This document shows, one piece after another, positions 1 through 7,597 of a stretch of 55,676 nucleotides of DNA. A program made the translations under genes and the position numbers. Position 1 is the stretch's first letter, and each line of letters opens with the position of its first letter. The stretch is taken from contig CAMRTM010000004.1 in NCBI GenBank assembly GCA_947053645.1, positions 1 to 55,676 of the forward strand. Direction: 5' to 3'. The notes under the pieces were generated by a model, which saw only the letters and a program-made list of their open reading frames with translations, ran no database searches and was not told the origin of the DNA. This stretch comes from an uncultured Bacillota bacterium. GTDB taxonomy: Bacteria; Bacillota; Clostridia; Christensenellales; UBA1242.

Positions 1-381
1 AAATCCTGAAATATATTTTTGTTTTATTTCACATTTATTTGTAATTAATTTATCTATTTTTTTATTAATTATTTCCACCCTTTCAACGACACCCAAGTTT
101 ACACCATTTTTGTCGTAGACGGTTTTACCAAGAGGACTCATCTCCCTTTCAAGACTAAGTTCACAATCACTTGCATGATTTACAACAACGCATTCCTCCT
201 TGTAAGAAAGAACCTTTTCTATAGGAAGAAAGAGTTCATTTTCACTTTCCTCATCGATGACAATAAAGCCTTTTAAAAATTTCAACTCATCGTCAAAACA
301 AATATTTAGGATGTAGCCCACCCCTTCCGCTTCGCTTAAAGCAAGAACTTTTTTACCAAAAATCATTTCAAGTTTTTCCAT
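1..381 (-). CDS. PRC-barrel domain protein, C-terminus cut by window edge
   Basis: The reading frame opens at an ATG at 381 and stays open to base 1, so 127 residues are visible and the stop lies outside the window. Two PRC-barrel-like beta segments can be read. One covers about residues 8-68 (GKKVLALSEAEGVGYI, then a run ending FLPIEKVLSY). A second begins near residue 80 (SPLGKTVYDKNGVNLGVVERVEI). PRC-barrel proteins of this kind in Bacillota are small cytosolic beta-barrel proteins, some tied to sporulation or RNA processing; the role here is unknown. There is no convincing Shine-Dalgarno before the ATG, and a TATACT box abuts it, so the exact start is uncertain. Confidence 0.65.
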   Translation of the reverse strand, partial: MEKLEMIFGKKVLALSEAEGVGYILNICFDDELKFLKGFIVIDEESENELFLPIEKVLSYKEECVVVNHASDCELSLEREMSPLGKTVYDKNGVNLGVVERVEIINKKIDKLITNKCEIKQKYISGF

Positions 382-484
382 AGTATAAAACTATTTGCAT
401 AACGGAATAAATATTTCTCTTTTTTTAAATAAGTCAAAAATCGCTTTTTTTCGCAGATAGACAATCTCTTGTCCATTAATTCCC

Positions 485-513
485 TTGACTTAAGTTAAAA
501 AAAAGAATAACAT
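485..513 (+). promoter_or_regulatory. Sigma-A-type promoter of the DUF1858 gene
   Basis: TTGACT at 485-490 and TAACAT at 508-513 are separated by 17 nt, just upstream of the GAGG ribosome site and the ATG at 534. Confidence 0.5.
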
Positions 514-533
514 AAACTTAAGAGGTTTATGTT

Positions 534-740
534 ATGAAAAAAATTACAAAAAATATGACGGTAGCAAAAGTGCTGGAACTTGACAAATCACTTGCCGATG
601 TCTTTATGGGCTTTGGAATGTTTTGTATCTTTTGCCATTTAAGCGAAGAAGAAACTATTGAACAGGCGTGCAAAGCCCATGAAGTTGATATGGATTTACT
701 TCTTCAAAAACTGAATGAAGAATTAGTTGCCAAAAACTGA
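534..740 (+). CDS. DUF1858 small redox-disulfide protein
   Basis: A 68-residue protein of the DUF1858 family, the 'hybrid-cluster-protein-associated redox disulfide domain'. The family hallmark is a short helical domain with a central CxxC-type pair: here FGMFCIFCHL at about residues 27-36 holds Cys31 and Cys34. The N-terminal ITKNMTVAKVLE segment and the later EETIEQACKAHEVD segment also fit the family. It has a GAGG ribosome site and its own promoter. The 3' end overlaps the convergent radC gene by 18 bp. A redox role is inferred from the family; no partner gene (prismane protein) is nearby. Confidence 0.75.
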   Translation: MKKITKNMTVAKVLELDKSLADVFMGFGMFCIFCHLSEEETIEQACKAHEVDMDLLLQKLNEELVAKN

Positions 741-1475
741 TGTATTTTTAATATTCTGTCCATCAATTACATAGGAGCGATAATATCTCATCTTATTTAA
801 ACTATATATACCATTCTCACCAACTATAACATGTTCAGCAAGTTTACTATTATGTAATCTAATAAGTCTTGAAACATGTTTATGTCCCGTCAAATCACTC
901 TCTGACGCCCTAGCAAGTCCCCCTGGATGATTATGTACCATAATCAAAAAAGCAGGTTTTGTGGAAAAAATAAAGTTCGCAATAGCCTCCACCGATATGT
1001 TTACATAATTGAATGGACCTTTCGCAAGTCTAGCTGTGCGAATCCTTTTTCCTGTAGCAGTGAGAGCAATGATATAAAGACCTTCAGTATTATCTATTCT
1101 TGCAAGGTCTTCACAATAATCACACATTGAATATATCTTATTTAAATCTATTCTATCTCCAAGCAGTTCACTTGTATAAAGATGAACTATTTCAGGGAAC
1201 ATCTTCATATACATTGAAGTGCGTTTTCCAATACCGTAAACGGAAGTTAATTCTCCAAGTGAAGCATTCATGCTGTTTGAAACATTTTCAAATTTATCTA
1301 ACAAACGATGTGCCAGTGGATTAGTATCACCTCTTGGAAACAGATAGAAAAGTATAAACTCCATTTGCTGGATTCTACTTACCTTATCAAGCCCGCATTC
1401 ATACACCAAATTTAATAATCTATCTCTATGCCCTTCGTGCATATTCTTTTCATGTTCTAATTCTCTCTTCGGCAT
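723..1475 (-). CDS. radC: RadC family JAMM/MPN protein
   Basis: A 250-residue RadC (UPF0758) protein. An N-terminal helix-hairpin-helix-like part (to about residue 90, with VYGIGKRTS) precedes a JAB/MPN domain. The zinc-metalloprotease signature is complete: HNHPGG at 181-186, then Ser191 and Asp194, in the H-x-H-x7-S-x2-D pattern. RadC was once thought to be a repair protein; its biochemical role is unsettled. It starts one base after the hflX stop codon, so the two genes form a two-gene operon. The ribosome site (GGAAG) lies inside the end of hflX. Confidence 0.85.
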   Translation of the reverse strand: MPKRELEHEKNMHEGHRDRLLNLVYECGLDKVSRIQQMEFILFYLFPRGDTNPLAHRLLDKFENVSNSMNASLGELTSVYGIGKRTSMYMKMFPEIVHLYTSELLGDRIDLNKIYSMCDYCEDLARIDNTEGLYIIALTATGKRIRTARLAKGPFNYVNISVEAIANFIFSTKPAFLIMVHNHPGGLARASESDLTGHKHVSRLIRLHNSKLAEHVIVGENGIYSLNKMRYYRSYVIDGQNIKNTSVFGN

Positions 1476-1476
1476 A

Positions 1477-2595
1477 TCATTCTTCCTTTAAAAATAGATT
1501 TTCTCTTATCATGTCAAGTAAGTCTTGTTTCCCAAGTTCTGTCTTGGTGGAAACAAGCACTTCGTTTTCCTTCAAAAGTAGCGGTTTTTCTAGTTTATCT
1601 GCCTTATTATAAACCACAATTCTATTCTTAGTGGCTCCAATTGAATCAAGAACCTGATTTGTTACCGCCATATCAAGTTTATATTCTTCCACGCCTTCAA
1701 CAACTTTACTAAGTGAACAATCCACAACATGGAGTAATAGATTTGCTTCTTTAGCCTCTTCAAGCGTTGCCGAAAAAGCGTCCACAAGTTCATGTGGAAG
1801 GTCACTTATAAAGCCCACCGTATCCGTGATGATTGCACCCTCTTTAAGCCCTAAAAATAATTTACGACTTGTTGTGTCTAGAGTAGCAAAAAGTTTATCG
1901 TCCGCATAGACCTTTTCCTTTGTGAGCATATTAATTATTGAACTTTTGCCTGCATTTGTATAACCTACAAGCGCTATTAGAGGCACACCCTCTCTTCCCC
2001 TTCTTGTGACTTCACGCTGAGATTTTATTTTTGACAATTGTCCCTTAAGCATATTCATTTCATTTTCAAGTATTCGGCGATTAAGTTCTAGTTTCGTTTC
2101 ACCTGGGCCACGCATTCCAACGCCACCACTTCCATAACGACCACTTGTACCCTGAATTTCACTTAAGCGAGGGAGGAGATATCTATCTTGTGCATATTTA
2201 ACTTGAAGTTTTGCTTCTCTTGTCTTTGCTCCGCGTGCAAAGATATCTATTATAAGCCCCACCCTATCAACTACTCTTACTCCCAGTGCCGTAGAAATAT
2301 TTTTCATTTGTGATCCGGTAAGAGCATAATCTACGATTGCTACATCGATTTTATCTTCACTTTTTTCGATATAATCCCTTATTTCTTCCAGTTTTCCGCT
2401 GCCTAATACCGTACTCTTACTAAATTCTTTTATATTTTGCGAAAAAGAGCCAAGCACCTTTAAATCGGTGGACTCGGCTAATCTTATAATTTCATTCAAT
2501 TTTCTTTCTTTATTATCAGATTTCTTTGCGCATATTACAATTACTATGCAATTTTCTTGCTCTGATTGTGTGGAATAAACCTTTCTTTCTTTCAT
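1477..2595 (-). CDS. hflX: GTPase HflX
   Basis: A 372-residue HflX GTPase, which binds the 50S subunit and helps split or rescue stalled ribosomes. The N-terminal HflX domain (to about 150), the glycine-rich linker GSGGVGMRGPGETKLE, and a coiled coil come before the G domain. Walker A is GYTNAGKSS at 211-219, the G3 motif is DTVGFI, and the specificity motif is NKAD. No ribosome-binding site is visible. Instead an extended -10 (TGTTAAACT) ends exactly 6 nt before the ATG, suggesting a leaderless transcript. radC follows directly in the same operon. Confidence 0.93.
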   Translation of the reverse strand: MKERKVYSTQSEQENCIVIVICAKKSDNKERKLNEIIRLAESTDLKVLGSFSQNIKEFSKSTVLGSGKLEEIRDYIEKSEDKIDVAIVDYALTGSQMKNISTALGVRVVDRVGLIIDIFARGAKTREAKLQVKYAQDRYLLPRLSEIQGTSGRYGSGGVGMRGPGETKLELNRRILENEMNMLKGQLSKIKSQREVTRRGREGVPLIALVGYTNAGKSSIINMLTKEKVYADDKLFATLDTTSRKLFLGLKEGAIITDTVGFISDLPHELVDAFSATLEEAKEANLLLHVVDCSLSKVVEGVEEYKLDMAVTNQVLDSIGATKNRIVVYNKADKLEKPLLLKENEVLVSTKTELGKQDLLDMIRENLFLKEE

Positions 2596-2601
2596 GAAGA
2601 T

Positions 2602-2610
2602 AGTTTAACA
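2602..2610 (-). promoter_or_regulatory. Extended -10 box 6 nt upstream of the hflX ATG (possible leaderless start)
   Basis: On the minus strand TGT-TAAACT is followed by 6 nt and the ATG. The -35 is weak (TTGTCG region). There is no Shine-Dalgarno for hflX. Confidence 0.35.
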
Positions 2611-2639
2611 TAATTTGACGCCTCGACAAAACATTTTGA

Positions 2640-3281
2640 CTAACTTATAGCAATAATCGTTCCATCACTTACACTAAAAATGCAATTATAAACTTTTTCA
2701 TCTCTGCCTACTACTGTAAAGCACCAAAATAGCTCATTAAATTCTGGCGTTTCTTTTCCTAGTACTCTTAAATAGCACTCCGCTTCAAAACTTCGCTTAG
2801 TATAGTTATCCAACTGTTTTTTTAATTCTTGTTTACCTATTTCCAAGGCTTTTTCTTGGTCTATTGCAAACTCACCGCTCTTATTTACAAAGTCGATTGT
2901 ACTTTCACCATAGATGAGAGATATCTTATCTTCGGATTTTAAGGTGCGTTCAAGGTCAAACATATAACTACCTCCCACCATTTCAAGAAGGATATTATGT
3001 TTTTCTTCGTTAATTTTTACAACAGCACTCATACGCATATTTTCATATTGCGTAGAAATATTAAGGCAAACCAGTGCAAAGTCACATTTTTTTTGACTGT
3101 AACCATCTTTAATATACGGCTCTTCACGCTGCCCAACGCTAATACTTGCATAATCACCATTACATTCGCCAACGAAATAAATGTCTGTTATCTCAGACAT
3201 ATTTTCTCTGACATTATCTCGATTTCCACACCCCATTAATATCATTGGTAAAAATAATAACATTACAAAAACTTTTTTCAT
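2640..3281 (-). CDS. Putative lipoprotein of unknown function
   Basis: A 213-residue protein with a lipoprotein signal peptide (MKKVFVMLLFLPMILMGC, lipobox LMGC with Cys18). The mature part is mostly beta-strand in character and includes a motif EKALEIGKQELKKQ near residue 140 that resembles the helical part of PepSY-type or calcium-binding exported domains; that is only a guess. It lies between spoIIID and hflX on the same strand, so a sporulation-linked role is possible but unsupported. Confidence 0.6.
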   Translation of the reverse strand: MKKVFVMLLFLPMILMGCGNRDNVRENMSEITDIYFVGECNGDYASISVGQREEPYIKDGYSQKKCDFALVCLNISTQYENMRMSAVVKINEEKHNILLEMVGGSYMFDLERTLKSEDKISLIYGESTIDFVNKSGEFAIDQEKALEIGKQELKKQLDNYTKRSFEAECYLRVLGKETPEFNELFWCFTVVGRDEKVYNCIFSVSDGTIIAIS

Positions 3282-3317
3282 GTTTCACCCCAAAACTAAA
3301 ATATGTCTAATGAAGCA

Positions 3318-3350
3318 AAAAAAGACAAAAAATCAGGCATTTGCCTGATT
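3318..3350 (-). terminator. Terminator after spoIIID
   Basis: Perfect inverted repeat AATCAGGCA (3331-3339) / TGCCTGATT (3342-3350), followed on the minus strand by a T-rich tract. It starts directly after the spoIIID stop codon. Confidence 0.8.
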
Positions 3351-3611
3351 TTAGCACTGTTCCTGTTCTTCAGCAAATTTTTTGCGTGTAGACTCTCCCC
3401 CTCTTAAATGCTTTTCAGCAAAATTTTCATCGAGAATCCGCTTTGTTTCATAGAAGAGAGCGGGATCTATCTTTTGCAGTCTTTTAGATACATCAGTGTG
3501 AATTGTGCTCTTGCTATATCCAAATTCTTTTGCTGTTTCTCTTATCGTTTCATGTGTAGAAGTTATATGATTCGCTACATTACGCACCCTTTCAATTAAA
3601 TAATCTCTCAC
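3351..3611 (-). CDS. spoIIID: Sporulation transcription factor SpoIIID
   Basis: SpoIIID is the mother-cell DNA-binding regulator that acts with sigma-E and represses or activates many sporulation genes. The helix-turn-helix (ETIRETAKEFGYSKSTIHTD), the VSKRL segment, and the C-terminal HLRGGESTRKKF stretch match the family closely. I chose the GTG at 3611 because a GGAGG site lies 8 nt before it. The resulting N-terminus (M-RDYLIERV) matches the usual SpoIIID start, and the length is then 86 residues. An upstream GTG at 3626 overlaps the ribosome site and is unlikely. The nearby upstream spoIIQ-type gene is a neighbour seen in many Clostridia. Confidence 0.93.
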   Translation of the reverse strand: MRDYLIERVRNVANHITSTHETIRETAKEFGYSKSTIHTDVSKRLQKIDPALFYETKRILDENFAEKHLRGGESTRKKFAEEQEQC

Positions 3612-3689
3612 AAGTTTTACCTCCACGATAATAACTTATGAGAGATTATCTCCCTTTATGTCTGATTTTGTATATAAAAGTCGAATTGA

Positions 3690-3923
3690 TTACTTTTTGT
3701 TTGAATCTATCAACTTAACGATTGCAGGCACTGTCTTGATAGAATCTACCTGATCATCAGGAATACTTAAGCCAAACTCATCTTCAAGCGTCATAAGCAT
3801 TTCGACAACATCAAGTGAGTCTGCACCAAGATCATCCACCACATTTGCATCGTCTGCAATATCATCTGTAGAGATACAAAGTTGCTCAGCAATCAATTTC
3901 TTTACTTTTTCTAATGTGCTCAT
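3690..3923 (-). CDS. acpP: Acyl carrier protein
   Basis: A 77-residue acyl carrier protein, the carrier of growing acyl chains in fatty-acid synthesis. The phosphopantetheine site is DLGADSLDVVEM, with the modified Ser in ADSLD. The start is the ATG at 3923, preceded by GGAGG at a 5-6 nt distance; a TTG four codons upstream is inside the ribosome site. The gene is unusual only in position: it sits between spoIIQ and spoIIID rather than with fab genes. Confidence 0.93.
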   Translation of the reverse strand: MSTLEKVKKLIAEQLCISTDDIADDANVVDDLGADSLDVVEMLMTLEDEFGLSIPDDQVDSIKTVPAIVKLIDSNKK

Positions 3924-4066
3924 ATAGTCCTCCAACTATTCATTATTATAACTTAACCCATCCTCGCTTGTCAACAAATTTAACATAAAATTACAACTGA
4001 TTAAATTTTCAACACAAACTTTAATATTTTTTCATTTCTATATAAAAAAATGAACTTAAAGTTCAT

Positions 4067-4639
4067 TTATTTATTTTGTAAATCTAAATAATTATTTGGA
4101 TCTACTTCATCGCCATTAAGTGTCATATAAAAATGCAAATGTTCATTTAAATCTGTTTCAGCGGATGCTGATAAACCAACAGTGCCGAGTTGATCTCCAG
4201 ATTTTACGCTATCGCCAACCTTAACAAGAGCATCTTTATTAAGTGAACAGTAATAACTTACTAGCCCATCTTTATGGGTCACTTCTATGGTATTACCAAT
4301 TAAAGAGTCGTACTCTACCTTTGTGACAGTGCCATCCATGATGCTATAGACTTTATTGCTTTCGCTTGTCATGTCAATTGCAAGATGTGCCTCCCATTGA
4401 TTTAGAGTTTGATTCTCTTGTAAGGCAGTTGACGAGAAGTCTTTAACAATAGTTGGGGTATCCATTGGAAGGGAAACCTTTACATTATTTCCGCCGACAT
4501 CTACGACATCTCTATTCGAGTTTACCACCGCAGTGATTGCAAATGTGAGTGATACAGCCAAAACTACGACTGCTACTCCGATGTAAACGCCAAACCTTTT
4601 AAAGAACTCGACAAATTTGTTTTTCCTTTTTATATTCAT
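4067..4639 (-). CDS. spoIIQ: SpoIIQ-type membrane-anchored M23 protein
   Basis: A 190-residue bitopic protein with one membrane helix (about 18-38) and an extracytoplasmic M23/LytM domain. SpoIIQ is the forespore half of the SpoIIQ-SpoIIIAH channel needed for engulfment. The zinc-site residues look intact: His85 and Asp89 in EAHLAID, and His167 and His169 in EHLHF. As in clostridial SpoIIQ, and unlike B. subtilis SpoIIQ, the first His is kept, so endopeptidase activity is possible. A GGAGG site lies upstream. The short gap to acpP and spoIIID supports the assignment. Confidence 0.8.
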   Translation of the reverse strand: MNIKRKNKFVEFFKRFGVYIGVAVVVLAVSLTFAITAVVNSNRDVVDVGGNNVKVSLPMDTPTIVKDFSSTALQENQTLNQWEAHLAIDMTSESNKVYSIMDGTVTKVEYDSLIGNTIEVTHKDGLVSYYCSLNKDALVKVGDSVKSGDQLGTVGLSASAETDLNEHLHFYMTLNGDEVDPNNYLDLQNK

Positions 4640-4745
4640 AGACCTTTAACCTCCTAACCCGTTTATTGACATAACTTATAGAATTTATACAGGTAAATTA
4701 AATAATTTTTAAAAAGTTTTTTTTACACTCGATACATTTACAATT

Positions 4746-5198
4746 TTAAAACCCAGTAAGTATCATTGGAAAACCCACCAAAACATTTTCTTCAGAAAAA
4801 GCCACCTGAACATTATATTTTTTGCCATCCACCAACCTAAAGTCACTATATTTACTGCTATAGCCATTGATTATCCTTGTGTTTCCCACTAGATACTCAT
4901 CTGATGAATAATCAAGAAATATATTTAATAATTTGTCTTTGTCACAATCATTATTAAAATACAATACATAACCTTTTATATTATCTAACTTTCCCATTGT
5001 TTCCTTTGCCTCGGAAACACCTACTGTAATATAAACATCATTTCCACTAATCACGGAATTTTCATCCTCCGAATGCGTTAAGTCCGTGACAAAACAAACT
5101 TTTTCAAGCCCTTCAAATTTATATTTATTGGCACCAGTCCCTACTAATATTCCCAAAGCAAGCAAGCCAATCACAAAAAAAGCAACAATTCTTTTCAT
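4746..5198 (-). CDS. Exported protein of unknown function
   Basis: A 150-residue protein with an N-terminal signal or anchor helix (MKRIVAFFVIGLLALGILVG) and a short extracytoplasmic domain. I do not recognise a family. The start codon lies in the loop of a 9-bp inverted repeat (5182-5190 / 5204-5212), and no clear ribosome site is present. Expression may be regulated, or the true start may differ. Confidence 0.5.
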   Translation of the reverse strand: MKRIVAFFVIGLLALGILVGTGANKYKFEGLEKVCFVTDLTHSEDENSVISGNDVYITVGVSEAKETMGKLDNIKGYVLYFNNDCDKDKLLNIFLDYSSDEYLVGNTRIINGYSSKYSDFRLVDGKKYNVQVAFSEENVLVGFPMILTGF

Positions 5199-5212
5199 AA
5201 AGAAATTGTTGC
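5182..5212. repeat. Inverted repeat enclosing a start codon
   Basis: GCAACAATT (5182-5190) pairs with AATTGTTGC (5204-5212). The ATG of the downstream minus-strand gene (5196-5198) is in the loop, and a T7 tract follows the stem on the minus strand, so it also looks like an intrinsic terminator. Confidence 0.6.
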
Positions 5213-5259
5213 CTTATAGTTAACTTTTAATATTTTTCTTCTAAAAATTTTTGACGATT

Positions 5260-5508
5260 TTAAACGAAAGTGAAGTAAGCACAAATCCCCATTCCAACAA
5301 ATGCTAGGACAGCACCTATAATTAAAAATGTAAGTCTTAGAAAGGGATTTACCCTCTTTTTCCCCTCCTTCACTTGTTGTTTTTCCCTGCTTTGTATGTC
5401 ATTTTGTGGCTGCAATGGCGAATTGACTGGTTGAGAAGGTTGAGGTGGCCTAGGAATATTTGGTCTTGGTGGAGGTGGTGGCGGTACCCGTCTAAAATTA
5501 TCTTCCAT
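5260..5508 (-). CDS. Small proline-rich single-pass membrane protein
   Basis: An 82-residue protein. Residues 8-35 are proline-rich (VPPPPPPRPNIPRPP), followed by a Lys/Gln linker and a C-terminal membrane helix (about 58-80). Such tail-anchored proline-rich proteins are common and poorly defined. A strong AAGGAG site precedes the ATG. Function unknown. Confidence 0.6.
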   Translation of the reverse strand: MEDNFRRVPPPPPPRPNIPRPPQPSQPVNSPLQPQNDIQSREKQQVKEGKKRVNPFLRLTFLIIGAVLAFVGMGICAYFTFV

Positions 5509-5560
5509 GTTTTCTCCTTAATTATCTTAACTAAATTATAAGATAACTTATTTTATTTTG

Positions 5561-6115
5561 TCAAACATTTTGAAGCGGATTAACTCCCCAAAGTCCTTCC
5601 ACATCGGCGTTCGCGTCAAGACCTTCTACCGCAATCGTCATTATATAGTTTTTATTTCCGCGCAAATGACTTCCATCTCCAATCACAAGAGATGAACATA
5701 GTCCTATTTTGCCTTGAGGAATAAGTTTTTCATTAAAATAGTAATACCCATCATCCCCCTTAGTCCAATTATTTGAAGTGACAAATTGCATATCTGCTAT
5801 TGCATTATCAGACATAAAAACATAGACTTTTGCTCTGATATATAGTTCGCTGTCGGTATCCAAATTTTTGATACCTACTATCTGTGATAATTTTTCACCC
5901 TCTAAAAATCCGCCGGAAAATGTAAAAGAAGCTGTGGCAGATTCATTCTTTTTCACACTTATTTCTATATTATTACCAAGTTGCAAGTCGGTTTCTTGGG
6001 TATTACTAGAAGAAAAATACCAACCTGAAATTCCTAAATAAACAGATATTCCGAGCAGTATCACAAGTGAAACACATGCAAAAAGCCAACCATAATTTGA
6101 ATTATTTTTTTTCAT
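5561..6115 (-). CDS. Exported protein, TasA/camelysin-like in style
   Basis: A 184-residue protein with an N-terminal membrane or signal helix (about 11-31) and a beta-rich mature region. The order of motifs resembles proteins of the SipW-dependent TasA/camelysin type: a strand with SATASFTFSG, then ISQ-like SQIVGIKNLDTDSELYIRAKVYV, then a DGYYYFNEKLIPQGK segment. Those proteins form fibres or matrix components. The resemblance is in pattern, not a firm match. AAGAGG precedes the ATG. Confidence 0.5.
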   Translation of the reverse strand: MKKNNSNYGWLFACVSLVILLGISVYLGISGWYFSSSNTQETDLQLGNNIEISVKKNESATASFTFSGGFLEGEKLSQIVGIKNLDTDSELYIRAKVYVFMSDNAIADMQFVTSNNWTKGDDGYYYFNEKLIPQGKIGLCSSLVIGDGSHLRGNKNYIMTIAVEGLDANADVEGLWGVNPLQNV

Positions 6116-6160
6116 AATTACCTCTTAAATTAGGTTGGCTTTTATTATTATTTTTATTCC

Positions 6161-7543
6161 TTATAACCTTTGTGATTGCGCCCTTCTACGCTTATTTCTT
6201 TCATTTCTAAATTTATTTATCTGCTCTTGTTTAAATATTCGACTTTCCTCTTCAAGTTGTTCTTTGCGTTTCTGCCATTTATACTTTCTATTACCAAGAC
6301 TGAAATCATAAATTGAAACAGCGCCACCGATAAGAAGAAAACTATAATATGTGAGAAGCCTCCATAATAATAGCGCCCAAACAACCGCACCGCCACCCAC
6401 ACTGGCAAAGGCTGCAGTAAACATAACCTTGAAGGAAATTTCATTCATACCTGAGCCGCCCGGCAGTGGGAAACAACCAGATGCAAGTTCAACCATTATA
6501 CCCATTACGAAATAATTGATAAACTCGCCAGACTGAGGGCCTGCAAACAAGCAAACAATGAAATATGGCATTGCAAACTTAAATATGAATTTTAACAGGT
6601 TTAATCCAAATAAGATTACAAAATCTTTAAAGGATGTCATGTACTGTTTAACTACGCTTTGGAAATCTTCAATATACTTAGAAATCTTAGCGTACTGCTT
6701 TTCATAGTTTTTCACTATTCTCATCTTTTGTAACAGTTTAAGTATTTTCACTACGAGTTTTCTTCCAAGACTTTTACTGATAGACAAAAACGCAACCAAA
6801 AATAGAAGCAAACTTCCGAGAATAAAACCTATTGCCGATACCACTGCAATACCATTGGATGCACTTGGTGAAGATGTAAAGAAAATAATCATACATACAA
6901 AACTTATAACCGTCCACACAATTTGCGAAAAAATGTATTTTGCAAAAGGCACTGCAAGCGAGGTGTGCATTGGAACATCATGCTTTTTAAAATATGTGAT
7001 TTGAAAAGGTTGACCACCAGTGCCAAGAGGTGTAATGGAATCATAATATCTTCCTATTGTATGCACTTTAAAACATAGTCCGAAACGCCATTTACCTATA
7101 GATTTTTTTAATAGATAACTCATCGAAAGTACTTCGGAAAATTGTTCGCCAATAAATAATATCATCAAAACAAATATTGCCCAGCCATGAAGTGGCAAAT
7201 CACCAAGAGGGACAAAGCCTTCTGTGAGAATGTTCCATGTAAGAATACCGGCAAGAATGACAAGGTTTAAAACAAAGAAAAATATATTTGTAAGTTTCTT
7301 CTTTCTGCTACCTTGTTTTGCAACAGACTGCTCTGCTTCATCAAATTTTCCTTTTTGTTCTTTAATAAATTCTTCATTTTCAAGCACAATCTTTCTTTGT
7401 TTGCTTTTTTTAAACTTTTCCTTCCTCTTTACTACAAAATTGACTTCACTAAGTTTTACCAAATTTATTTCTTCACTAGGCAAAGCACCACCCTCTTGAG
7501 TGGCTAAATCTAACTCTTCTACCTTCTTTGCCTTTTTATCCAT
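6161..7543 (-). CDS. Lysylphosphatidylglycerol synthase-like (UPF0104) membrane protein
   Basis: A 460-residue polytopic membrane protein of the LPG_synthase_TM (UPF0104/AglD-like) family, defined by about seven or eight hydrophobic helices and motifs such as TPLGTGGQPFQI near residue 175 and the later PLPGGSGMNE. Only the flippase-like membrane domain is present; the cytosolic aminoacyl-transferase domain of full MprF is absent. Residues 1-80 are a highly charged Lys/Glu leader that most relatives lack, and the C-terminus is Arg/Lys-rich. No ribosome site is present: a TTGACA/TATAGT promoter places +1 on the ATG. Confidence 0.8.
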   Translation of the reverse strand: MDKKAKKVEELDLATQEGGALPSEEINLVKLSEVNFVVKRKEKFKKSKQRKIVLENEEFIKEQKGKFDEAEQSVAKQGSRKKKLTNIFFFVLNLVILAGILTWNILTEGFVPLGDLPLHGWAIFVLMILFIGEQFSEVLSMSYLLKKSIGKWRFGLCFKVHTIGRYYDSITPLGTGGQPFQITYFKKHDVPMHTSLAVPFAKYIFSQIVWTVISFVCMIIFFTSSPSASNGIAVVSAIGFILGSLLLFLVAFLSISKSLGRKLVVKILKLLQKMRIVKNYEKQYAKISKYIEDFQSVVKQYMTSFKDFVILFGLNLLKFIFKFAMPYFIVCLFAGPQSGEFINYFVMGIMVELASGCFPLPGGSGMNEISFKVMFTAAFASVGGGAVVWALLLWRLLTYYSFLLIGGAVSIYDFSLGNRKYKWQKRKEQLEEESRIFKQEQINKFRNERNKRRRAQSQRL

Positions 7544-7549
7544 GATTAT

Positions 7550-7578
7550 ACTATATCAAAATAAAAAGCCCTTGTCAA
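7550..7578 (-). promoter_or_regulatory. Promoter predicting a leaderless transcript for the UPF0104 gene
   Basis: Minus-strand TTGACA (7573-7578), 17-nt spacer, TATAGT (7550-7555), then exactly 6 nt to the ATG at 7543. The -35 lies inside the terminator hairpin of the upstream foldase gene. Confidence 0.6.
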
Positions 7579-7597
7579 ATATACAAGGGGCTTTTAT
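7561..7597 (-). terminator. Terminator after the PrsA-type gene
   Basis: Stem AAGCCC-TTGT / ACAAGGGGCTT with one bulge and a T-rich tail on the minus strand, directly after the stop at 7598. Confidence 0.7.
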
